A DNA stretch of 64,000 bases from a virus. This document shows positions 57,705-64,000 of the stretch, piece after piece. A model generated the notes under the pieces. The model searched no databases and was not told the origin of the DNA. It saw only the letters and a list, made by a program, of their open reading frames with translations. Numbering within the stretch: the first letter of the stretch is position 1; each line of letters begins with the position of its first letter. The position numbers and the translations under genes are program-made. The DNA lies in the IMG/VR virus record IMGVR_UViG_3300010883_000003, positions 52,689 to 116,688 of that record, one strand, 5' to 3'.

Positions 57705-58271
57705 GGTTTCTCTGATTAACAATCTTATCGAATTTCTAGATTTAGACTCTGTTAACGACATTAGCTGATCCCAATGCTTATTGGATATTCCCGCGGGTAT
57801 TCCGCCAGCCGCGTCAGATAGCACATCGAGAGCAGTGGAATATTTCTGCTTTTGTCTTGGTGTCGGACTAGAAGATAGATTATGGATCATGTCAGCCAAC
57901 TTAACTCTTAGAGCGAGTTCATTATCTAGTAGTCCTAAGACATATCCTGAGTACGGAGCGTTTTTTTCGTGAGTTAAGGCTTTCACTGCATCCACGACGG
58001 TACGCCCTGCTTCTGGGCTTTGGATAGAACCCCTTATGAACTCCTCCATCTCTTCGACAGTGTCTACAGTCGAACCAGGAGCGTCTTCTAAGCTATCATG
58101 GAGTAGCGCTGCCATTTGAGCCGCATGATCCTCTGGGTAGAGTCTTCTTACAATATTTCTTACCTCTGAAGGGTGTGTGAAATACTCTTCGCCTGACCTA
58201 CGCTTCTGTCCCATATGAGCCATTCTTGCTGTAGCGTATACATCCTTAAAATCGTCTTGTGTAAACTGCAT
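57693..58271 (-). CDS. HD-domain (p)ppGpp hydrolase-like protein (MESH1/SpoT-type)
   Basis: The 192-residue protein follows the RelA/SpoT hydrolase pattern: ARMAHMGQKRRSGEEYFTHP (HD motif 1), LLHDSLEDAPG with the H-D pair, and VKLADMIHNLSS (motif 4). The synthetase domain is absent, as in small alarmone hydrolases. It probably removes the stringent-response signal during infection. The C-terminus, SIRLLIRETLLF, resembles the amphipathic tag seen elsewhere. Its 3' end overlaps the convergent tubulin-like gene by 12 bp. Confidence 0.8.
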   Translation of the reverse strand: MQFTQDDFKDVYATARMAHMGQKRRSGEEYFTHPSEVRNIVRRLYPEDHAAQMAALLHDSLEDAPGSTVDTVEEMEEFIRGSIQSPEAGRTVVDAVKALTHEKNAPYSGYVLGLLDNELALRVKLADMIHNLSSSPTPRQKQKYSTALDVLSDAAGGIPAGISNKHWDQLMSLTESKSRNSIRLLIRETLLF

Positions 58272-58279
58272 ATTGATAA

Positions 58280-58546
58280 CTATGTTGGCTCTTCAATAAC
58301 TGTCAACATAGAGCACTTCGCAGGACCAAAAAAGCAGCACAATCCGCACTCGACACAATAGTCGCTTATTTCTTTTTCAGTGTTTATCTTAAGCTGTTCT
58401 TCTATCGTTCTCAGCTTTTTGTTTTCTACATCTACAAAGATACATTTTACGAAATGTGAGTTCGCGTGATTCCATGGGTAGCCTATACAAGGTTCAGGTC
58501 TTTTCTTGTAGATGCTACAGACATATTTTGTTTTAGTTTTATTCAT
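58280..58546 (-). CDS. Small Cys-cluster protein (YkgJ-like, motifs in swapped order)
   Basis: 88 residues. CSIYKKRPEPCIGYP is the second motif of YkgJ/UPF0153 metal-cluster proteins, and CVECGLCCFFGPAKC is their first; here the order is reversed, as in a circular permutation. It probably binds a zinc or iron site. It lies 8 bp upstream of the HD gene on the minus strand and has no ribosome site; TATAGT lies eight bases before its ATG. Confidence 0.6.
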   Translation of the reverse strand: MNKTKTKYVCSIYKKRPEPCIGYPWNHANSHFVKCIFVDVENKKLRTIEEQLKINTEKEISDYCVECGLCCFFGPAKCSMLTVIEEPT

Positions 58547-58580
58547 AAGAAAATACTATACGAAGTATGCGTGATATAAA

Positions 58581-58960
58581 TGGTGGAGGCGGCGGGAGTC
58601 GAACCCGCGTCCAGAATAAAGTCCCAGTTAAGTCATTCACAAGTTTATCTAGTTTATTCCCATACTAGCAAGGTATCCACAAATTTTCCCGTTTCCTATG
58701 TGGCCTTGGAAATCCACCTGTTATAGTTTGACATAATCAAAAAACAGGGTAACCATTTTGATCTTGTTTATTTCGGTGGGATCAACCACTTATCCTAAAT
58801 TGATGAGGTGGCTTTAGGAGACCACCCGATTAAGCAGCTAAGGCTAGTTCGTAATTGTTATTATTGGCAATTAAATTTTTGTAACGCTGTCAAGCCAAGT
58901 GTTACCGCTGGCTACTTGCACTCTTCTCTTTTTCTACCCTGTCGAAACCGTTTCGCCCCC
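58581..58960 (-). ncRNA. ssrA: tmRNA with tag peptide ANNNNYELALAA
   Basis: Read on the minus strand, the 5' end GGGGGCGAAACGG and the 3' end CGCCTCCACCA form a 7-bp acceptor stem with one G-U pair; CCA is encoded. The T arm GGGTTCGACTCCC and the conserved GGTTTCGACAGGGTAG segment are present. The resume codon GCC (58868-58866) opens the tag A-N-N-N-N-Y-E-L-A-L-A-A and a TAA (58832-58830). Pseudoknot-like G/C stems follow. Length 380 nt, one-piece form. It rescues stalled ribosomes with SmpB and marks products for ClpXP-type proteolysis through the LAA end. Confidence 0.95.
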
Positions 58961-58968
58961 GTGTTCAA

Positions 58969-58974
58969 TTTATA
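58969..58974 (-). promoter_or_regulatory. -10 box of the tmRNA gene
   Basis: TATAAA on the minus strand (58974-58969) ends 8 bases before the tmRNA 5' end. A TATAAT (58983-58978) lies just upstream. No clear -35. Confidence 0.5.
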
Positions 58975-59039
58975 CATATTATATAGAATATATATTAAGG
59001 TTTACAGCATATTTAAATCCAAAGAGGGAGTGATATTAT

Positions 59040-59924
59040 ATGTCAAGCAATAAGAGCGATGTTTTATTACAGAATGTAGTCAGCAGGTTGTTGCCTAATC
59101 ATATAGATGAGTGTATCATCGTCGCCGGCGAGACTGCTGGTAAGAATATTCTTGCGAAGTCTAGAGATAGAAATTACCATGCAAGAGTGAAAATTGTTCG
59201 GGATCTACATAATGATACCGAGCTCGTTTATTTCGAAGACATCGATACAGGTTATGCCGAAGGAATGAATAGTCACGGGCTAGGTATCGTGAATTCCGCT
59301 CTTTCAATATCTGACGATGAAAAAGCTAAGGATAAAACTAAAGATAAAGTCACATCTGACGATGGTCCCAGAATGATTCAAGCCCTGAAGTATTCGTCTA
59401 TCGACGATGCGGTGAGATCGCTTATCGGATTTAAGGGTGGTATTAAAGGACACACCTTTATAGGCACTCCAGATGCTGTGTACAGCATAGAAATGTCCTC
59501 TGAACATACACCTGTGATTAATAAACTGGATCCAACCACAGGGTTTGATGTGCGTACCAACCATGGTGCCGAGCACTCAGGCGCAGGATACACTCCCGAA
59601 AGACGGCCAACAGACTATTTATCATCAAAGATCAGGAAGGCTCAAGCAGAAGTAGAGCTCGCTGATATAGAATCATTTGACGACGTGGCTCCTTCTTTAG
59701 CAAAACAAAATTTTAGCCATGACTCTAACGATAACATGCTACGCAGAGTACCAGATGACGCGGGTATGGTAACGACCAGCCAGGTAGCGATGCATTTGCC
59801 CAATAGGGAAATGGTATTTTATTACTTTCCTAATGAATGTGATTTCACGGGGATAGAAGATAGGACACCTGATGACTACGAGCCCAGGGTTAACATCAGA
59901 GTAGTAAGAGTTAACGAAGATTAA
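59040..59924 (+). CDS. Ntn-hydrolase-like protein (C45/acyltransferase-like)
   Basis: 294 residues with GGGAG upstream of ATG 59040. Beta-rich start ECIIVAGETAGKNILAKSRD, then ELVYFEDIDTGYAEGMNSHG and LGIVNSAL, and later FDVRTNHGAEHSGAG. These resemble the strands and the R-x-N-H segment of the AAT/choloylglycine-hydrolase Ntn families. The usual N-terminal nucleophile Cys is not evident at the normal position, so activity is doubtful or the protein needs processing. Role unknown. Confidence 0.5.
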   Translation: MSSNKSDVLLQNVVSRLLPNHIDECIIVAGETAGKNILAKSRDRNYHARVKIVRDLHNDTELVYFEDIDTGYAEGMNSHGLGIVNSALSISDDEKAKDKTKDKVTSDDGPRMIQALKYSSIDDAVRSLIGFKGGIKGHTFIGTPDAVYSIEMSSEHTPVINKLDPTTGFDVRTNHGAEHSGAGYTPERRPTDYLSSKIRKAQAEVELADIESFDDVAPSLAKQNFSHDSNDNMLRRVPDDAGMVTTSQVAMHLPNREMVFYYFPNECDFTGIEDRTPDDYEPRVNIRVVRVNED

Positions 59925-59966
59925 AAAGGTAGTACAACGTCTACTAGCGTACTACAATTAGATTGG

Positions 59967-60713
59967 ATGAAAATTAAAAAAATTAAAAAAATAGTAGCTT
60001 TTGATTTCGACGATACACTAGCAGAAACGAATTCATCGATTGGTGTTCGTTTTAAGGATAGTGGCGACGATTTTGAGAAGTTTCTGTTTGATCGAAATAT
60101 CCAATTCGTAGAGTTTTCTGAAAGATTTTGGTGGTTAGACTCTGCCAATTATGCCTTAGTCGAAGACTCTACCTTACCTAAGGGCACAAGCCTTGAAGTA
60201 GATTACGGCCAGACTATGCACATTGACATGTCAACGCTAAGAGTCATATCTCCTATGTTAGCAAAAATGAGAGAGTCATTACAAGATCCAGAAACACTTA
60301 CGCTGGTCATAACAGCCCGAGCCGGAGATGCTGTAACGTTTAGCCCTTCGTTAGGTAAAGAAGTAAAATCTCAGAATCGTGAACAAATAATGAAGTTTTT
60401 AAGTGATCAAGGTTTAGGGATTTCCGCTTCAAATCTCCATACAGTAGGTGATACCGGAGGTGATACAGCGCAGGGTAAAGCAGACGTTTTATCGTCATAC
60501 CTCACAGAATATTTACCTGAAGAGCTCATCTTTTATGATGATAGTGACAGGAATGTTAGACGCGTAGCACAACTTTGTAAGGGCTCATCACCACACACTA
60601 AAATCTCTGCATATAAGGTAGCAAACGGCATGCCAACAGATCGCCAGGGCTGCGATCACAAAAAGGGATTAAAAGAGCGCTTGCGCGAAATACTTAGTTG
60701 TATATCGGAGTAA
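59967..60713 (+). CDS. HAD-superfamily phosphatase-like protein
   Basis: 248 residues. HAD motif I is VAFDFDDTLAET, motif II is LVITARAG, and motif IV is ELIFYDDSDRNVRRV. The insertion between motifs I and II is ~80 residues. The basic start KIKKIKK is short. Phage HAD proteins often act on nucleotides or polynucleotide 3' ends, but there is no kinase domain here. The substrate cannot be assigned. Confidence 0.72.
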   Translation: MKIKKIKKIVAFDFDDTLAETNSSIGVRFKDSGDDFEKFLFDRNIQFVEFSERFWWLDSANYALVEDSTLPKGTSLEVDYGQTMHIDMSTLRVISPMLAKMRESLQDPETLTLVITARAGDAVTFSPSLGKEVKSQNREQIMKFLSDQGLGISASNLHTVGDTGGDTAQGKADVLSSYLTEYLPEELIFYDDSDRNVRRVAQLCKGSSPHTKISAYKVANGMPTDRQGCDHKKGLKERLREILSCISE

Positions 60714-60719
60714 AGTTTT

Positions 60720-61622
60720 ATGAAAGAACTAAAAGAGCTTATATCTTTTATATTATCGGAAAGTTTTCAAAGTCATACCTTTGAACCGGTTATCGGTGAT
60801 ATTGTCGCTAATGATAATCCAAATTGCAAGCATAGGGGATCGGTGGGTGAAGTATTGTCTGTCCAGCCTCTACCCAGCGATGCAGGTAAAACAGCAACAT
60901 ACAGATGCTTAAATTCTGGAGAGAGCTGGGGTGCGGGAGAGTTGTTAACAAAAACGCTTGACCAGCTTGTACCTGCTGTCTCAACACACTTTGCGGATCT
61001 TATAGAAAGTAACATTCCAATCACTGAGTGTACTCTAGATAAAAGTGGTCTAGCGTTTAACCGACTTATAGCTGAGTCGAAAACGTTAATAGCTAGAGGT
61101 GCGTACAAGCCCTCTATAGAGGAAGTGTGTTATATATATGGCCAGTCTCACACCGCAAATATAACGGAAGACTTGCTTAGAAGTATTATTCGCCAAGCGA
61201 TCATCGGCGAGAAAAAGAACACGCTTTGGGGAAATATCGCTGCTAAGAAAGCCCGTGGCGAAAAGCCGGCGAAGAAGGGCGATCCTGATTATCCTGATGA
61301 AAAATCTTGGAAAGCAGCTCAAGAATCAGATGATACAGATGATGACGATCTTAACGAAGCAGAGTACGACGGCAGGAAAGTAAAGGTTAATAAGCCTACA
61401 GCTATCCGAAAGGGACAGACTGGCTACGGAAAGAAGCAAGACAAAGTTTATGTTAAGGACGGTCCAGAGGAAGATGACGTAAAAGTTGTCCGTTTTGGTG
61501 ACCCCGATTCTGAAATTAGAAGAGATAACCCAGCAGCAAAAAAGAACTTCCGCTCTAGGCATAACTGTGATAACCCAGGACCTAAAACAAAGGCTCGCTA
61601 TTGGTCTTGTAAGGCCTGGTAG
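60720..61622 (+). CDS. Doubly tagged phage protein with C-terminal conserved Cys domain
   Basis: The product is 300 residues. The first tag KELKELISFILSES is followed by a small beta domain (residues ~20-85). A second tag-like helix, LLRSIIRQAIIGEKKNTLWG, sits near residue 150, followed by a Lys/Gly/Pro-rich segment. The last ~75 residues (YDGRKVKVNKPTAIRKG, then RHNCDNPGPKTKARYWSCKA) are of a type seen at the end of several marine phage proteins. Two possible L/I-x-E cut sites could release the C-terminal domain. Confidence 0.6.
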   Translation: MKELKELISFILSESFQSHTFEPVIGDIVANDNPNCKHRGSVGEVLSVQPLPSDAGKTATYRCLNSGESWGAGELLTKTLDQLVPAVSTHFADLIESNIPITECTLDKSGLAFNRLIAESKTLIARGAYKPSIEEVCYIYGQSHTANITEDLLRSIIRQAIIGEKKNTLWGNIAAKKARGEKPAKKGDPDYPDEKSWKAAQESDDTDDDDLNEAEYDGRKVKVNKPTAIRKGQTGYGKKQDKVYVKDGPEEDDVKVVRFGDPDSEIRRDNPAAKKNFRSRHNCDNPGPKTKARYWSCKAW

Positions 61623-61650
61623 TTAGTCAATCATTAATGAGGATTTAGCT

Positions 61651-61977
61651 ATGTATGAATACAGAGCGTTTGTAAGAAAAGTATACGACGGTGATACTGT
61701 TACAGTAGATATCGATCTTGGTTTCGACACTATACTTAAAGCTCAAAAAATACGTCTCACTAAGATAAACGCTCCAGAAATCCGTGGTGACCAAAGGGAA
61801 GCGGGTCTCAAGTCTCGTGACGCTCTACGTACTAAGATTGGGAACAAGTGGATAAAGATCAAAACTCAAAAAGACAAAAAAGGCAAATGGGGTCGCTGGT
61901 TAGGCGAGATTTGGCTAGAAGAAGAATGTGTTAATGACTGGCTATTAAACGAGGGTCTGGCAGAGCTGTACAAATGA
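61651..61977 (+). CDS. Staphylococcal-nuclease-like protein
   Basis: 108 residues. It has VYDGDTVTVDIDLGF, KIRLTKINAPEIRGDQREAG and GRWLGEIWLEE, matching the calcium ligands, the Arg and the D/E residues of SNase. No signal peptide is seen, so it would act inside the cell or in the virion. It overlaps the next tagged gene by 4 bp. A DNA- or RNA-degrading role is likely. Confidence 0.82.
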   Translation: MYEYRAFVRKVYDGDTVTVDIDLGFDTILKAQKIRLTKINAPEIRGDQREAGLKSRDALRTKIGNKWIKIKTQKDKKGKWGRWLGEIWLEEECVNDWLLNEGLAELYK

Positions 61978-62426
61978 AAATCACAAGAAGAAGACTAGTA
62001 GAGATGATTAGGGAAGCTATGGACCCGATTCGGGTGAAGACCCTTGCCCCCGAAGATTTTGATCCTCCTGTCTGGTCCGACGCGACAGAACCAAAGTCAA
62101 GTGAGATCCCACTTAAAAAAGTCGGTAATTTCTTTATGACAAAAACGGATGCAGAAAGACTTCCCAAAAGAGGCTATGGCGCCGTGAAAAAGCTAAAAAA
62201 CTTTTATATGGTACTACCTGACGGTGACGGAATTAAAATAGGACCGTTCCCAGGTGAACCAAGCATTGCTAAGGTCAAAGACGGTGTAAGGTATCTAGAA
62301 GCACTAGATGCTGCAGTGGATGTGTTACCTGTCGGTGATGCCCTCAAACCCTCACAGGAAGATATGCAAAATATGCTGGCGATGCAAGATCAAATCATGG
62401 CTGTTGCAAGAGGGTTTAGTTTATGA
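61974..62426 (+). CDS. Tagged protein of unknown function
   Basis: 150 residues. It begins MKITRRRLVEMIREAM, the most typical form of the tag helix. The remaining domain is mixed (KKVGNFFMTKTDAERLPKRG, FYMVLPDGDGIKIGPFPGE). No motif recognised. It overlaps the next gene by ATGA. Confidence 0.6.
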   Translation: MKITRRRLVEMIREAMDPIRVKTLAPEDFDPPVWSDATEPKSSEIPLKKVGNFFMTKTDAERLPKRGYGAVKKLKNFYMVLPDGDGIKIGPFPGEPSIAKVKDGVRYLEALDAAVDVLPVGDALKPSQEDMQNMLAMQDQIMAVARGFSL

Positions 62427-64000
62427 GCGTCGATATCCGACATCTCCGCGAATGTATAAGAGAAATACTAACGAAAGAAAGTCTCTTAGCAGAATCGCAG
62501 GTGAATTTTGGTACCTACACTGTCAATATCTTACCTGAACTTCAGAGTGCTAGAACCAGCGCTGTAGTCCTTGATTTGTCTGACGTCGTAATTGACGATG
62601 GTACCGAAAAAATAATTAACCCCGCACAGGCTCAAAAGCTTTCGAATATTATGCTTATCAGGGTAATAATAGACTCGTTAGAAGGGGGTAAAGCAGCTCG
62701 TCTTGGTGACATGACGGAAGCTCTAACTACTACCCTATTTTCCGATGCGCAGAATATTAACCAATGGGGTGTCGCTGGAAATATGGCATTTGCAGATATA
62801 GAGTCTGGAGGTAATTATTATAGTGTAAAGTATTTTAAGGACTCCCTTCGCGACCAGAAAATAACCTACAGCAAAATAGCTACGCTCCTTGGCGAACTTG
62901 AGAGTCGTGAAATGGAGTCACCGCGCAGCAGATCCTTTGGTATTTTTGCTGCAACACCAAGCAAGGACAGCGACTCTATTGATTTTAAGACCTACGGTCC
63001 TGAAGCTAGCACGACATGGCTAAGAATGGCATCTAATAAAGCAGAAGTACCTTATGAACAAGCGAGCATCCTCAGTAAGAAGGATAGCAAAAGCGAAGAA
63101 GAAGCTGAAAACTGGAGTAAAGTGTCTCAAGCCAAGTGGGGCATCAAAATGCTGAATAAGGCTGAAATTGCTACGACAGCCGGCTCAATAAAAGTTCCGT
63201 CTGCTGACGATATCAATACTGAACTTACGAAGTTATCACAATTCACGAAAGACTCAAACCCATACTCTACATTCGTCAAGAAAATGATGAAAGGTGAGGA
63301 TCCACTTGAAGGTGACCAGTTAAAAACTGTTTCTGGAGCCTACAAAAAGGTAAGTGGCGACCTCGCGACGAATCTTGGTTCCTTTGTAACGAACGCTAGC
63401 GATGGCACGACAAAGGACCGCGTTGAGATGGGAAAAAGTGTTAATGCACTGCAAAAAACATTACGCTCCTCGTTTCAGGATGGTGTACCAGATAAGGTCG
63501 ATCCTGAAAAACTTAAGAAGGTTATCGCTGCGCTTAAAAAAGCTGAAGAAGAAGTCGATATCGCAGACAACAAGTCGGATAATAGGGTTAATTTTCAAAC
63601 TGAGTCATTACGTGAGTATATAAGGGAGAGCCTTCTAACCGAAGGAATTGATTTTCATGAGCTTGACTCGCCGCTCCGCTATAATAAGTCAGGGAATGTT
63701 AAGAGACTTGCTTATTGCGATTCAAGCGTTTCAGAACCCCCCGCATCACGAGACGCATATTTTAAAGAGTATCAAGAGATGCAAACTTTCGGTAAGAGTG
63801 GGCGCAGACTAAAGAAAGCTCGTAAGGGTGAGCTGATACCAGGTGTCTCGAATGTTTGTATTATCGGATTTTTAGACTTTCACGAATATGGAGAGAACGG
63901 ATGGTACATCGACTACATGAAAACGCGAGGTGATGCTAGCGGTCAAGGCGTTGCTAGTAAGCTGATGGATGAGTTTTTCGCCCGATACGCAAAGCCAGGC
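62423..64000 (+). CDS. Long tagged protein with an internal second tag and GNAT-like domain (3' end outside window)
   Basis: The frame is open from ATG 62423 to the right edge (526 codons seen). The N-terminus is HLRECIREILTKESLLAE. The middle ~370 residues are of unknown fold. A second tag helix, SLREYIRESLLTEGI, sits at residues ~395-409. After it comes a region ending in IDYMKTRGDASGQGVASKLM, which matches the acetyl-CoA loop pattern R-G-x-x-x-G-x-G of GNAT acetyltransferases. It looks like two tagged proteins joined in one frame, possibly separated by cleavage after LLTE. Confidence 0.65.
   Translation, partial: MSVDIRHLRECIREILTKESLLAESQVNFGTYTVNILPELQSARTSAVVLDLSDVVIDDGTEKIINPAQAQKLSNIMLIRVIIDSLEGGKAARLGDMTEALTTTLFSDAQNINQWGVAGNMAFADIESGGNYYSVKYFKDSLRDQKITYSKIATLLGELESREMESPRSRSFGIFAATPSKDSDSIDFKTYGPEASTTWLRMASNKAEVPYEQASILSKKDSKSEEEAENWSKVSQAKWGIKMLNKAEIATTAGSIKVPSADDINTELTKLSQFTKDSNPYSTFVKKMMKGEDPLEGDQLKTVSGAYKKVSGDLATNLGSFVTNASDGTTKDRVEMGKSVNALQKTLRSSFQDGVPDKVDPEKLKKVIAALKKAEEEVDIADNKSDNRVNFQTESLREYIRESLLTEGIDFHELDSPLRYNKSGNVKRLAYCDSSVSEPPASRDAYFKEYQEMQTFGKSGRRLKKARKGELIPGVSNVCIIGFLDFHEYGENGWYIDYMKTRGDASGQGVASKLMDEFFARYAKPG

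Noticed and set aside
58808-59053. 81-codon plus-strand open frame over the tmRNA
   Set aside because: It is antisense to the tmRNA 5' half and tag; it has no ribosome site and the tmRNA features explain the sequence.
1-64000. tRNA genes, CRISPR arrays, insertion sequences and homing endonucleases
   Set aside because: By eye, the only tRNA-like T arm is that of the tmRNA; no regular spacer array, transposase motif or HNH/GIY-YIG motif was noticed. A covariance-model scan would be needed to exclude tRNAs firmly.

Overview
The window is a segment of a large tailed-phage genome, most likely a T4-like or jumbo marine myovirus. Evidence for this: tail and baseplate genes lie beside a complete phage replication set (gp32-like SSB, RecA/UvsX-like recombinase, DnaB-type helicase, two FEN nucleases, two DNA polymerases). 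Genes are packed head-to-tail with ATGA or GTGA overlaps, and no rRNA, transposase or metabolic chromosome context is visible. Both window edges cut genes. The host cannot be named from the sequence. A bacterial-type tmRNA, a class II ribonucleotide reductase and sigma70-like promoters (TTGAAA, 17 bp, TATAAT) indicate a bacterial host, and the many small proteins with basic amphipathic N-termini resemble proteins of marine phages.

Layout. 1-9.5 kb: tape-measure-like and baseplate/hub-like structural genes. 9.5-19.5 kb: replication and recombination (family A polymerase, DnaQ-like exonuclease, SSB, recombinase, FEN nuclease, helicase, B12-dependent ribonucleotide reductase). 19.6-25.8 kb: ClpP-like protease, endolysin, type II glutamine synthetase, acyl-CoA thioesterase, ThyX, an interrupted holin-like gene, an all-alpha NTP pyrophosphatase and a J-domain protein. 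25.9-29.5 kb: a complete DnaE-type polymerase III alpha subunit. 29.5-36.6 kb: a nucleotide/sugar block (ThyA-fold enzyme with Asp at the dUMP/dCMP specificity position, UDP-galactopyranose mutase, GT-B glycosyltransferase, dNMP kinase, NAD-dependent sugar epimerase, cupin, DHH phosphoesterase, MT-A70 methyltransferase, dCMP deaminase). 36.7-47.7 kb: mostly unknown, often acidic proteins, many carrying a short N-terminal helix ending in L-x-E, plus lysis-like membrane proteins. 47.8-57.7 kb: small proteins, a second FEN nuclease, GroEL, a split sigma factor behind a duplicated promoter-leader, peptide deformylase and a tubulin/FtsZ-like GTPase. 57.7-59.0 kb: the only minus-strand island, comprising an HD-domain (p)ppGpp-hydrolase-like gene, a small Cys-cluster protein and a full-length tmRNA. 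59-64 kb: Ntn-hydrolase-like, HAD and SNase-like proteins and more L-x-E-tagged proteins.

How it fits together. The phage appears to carry its own replisome, nucleotide supply, transcription specificity factor and protein-quality tools (GroEL, J-domain, ClpP, deformylase, tmRNA). Two hypotheses stand out. First, the 29.5-34.8 kb block may make a glycosylated 5-hydroxymethylcytosine using a furanose sugar, since it holds a dCMP-type ThyA-fold enzyme, a dNMP kinase, a UDP-furanose mutase and a glycosyltransferase. Second, about a dozen unrelated proteins share an N-terminal amphipathic helix ending in (L/I)-x-E. This resembles the capsid-targeting peptides of T4 internal proteins and would mark a large set of proteins packaged into the head and trimmed by the prohead protease. 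Both are inferences from motifs and order. No search or structure prediction was run.
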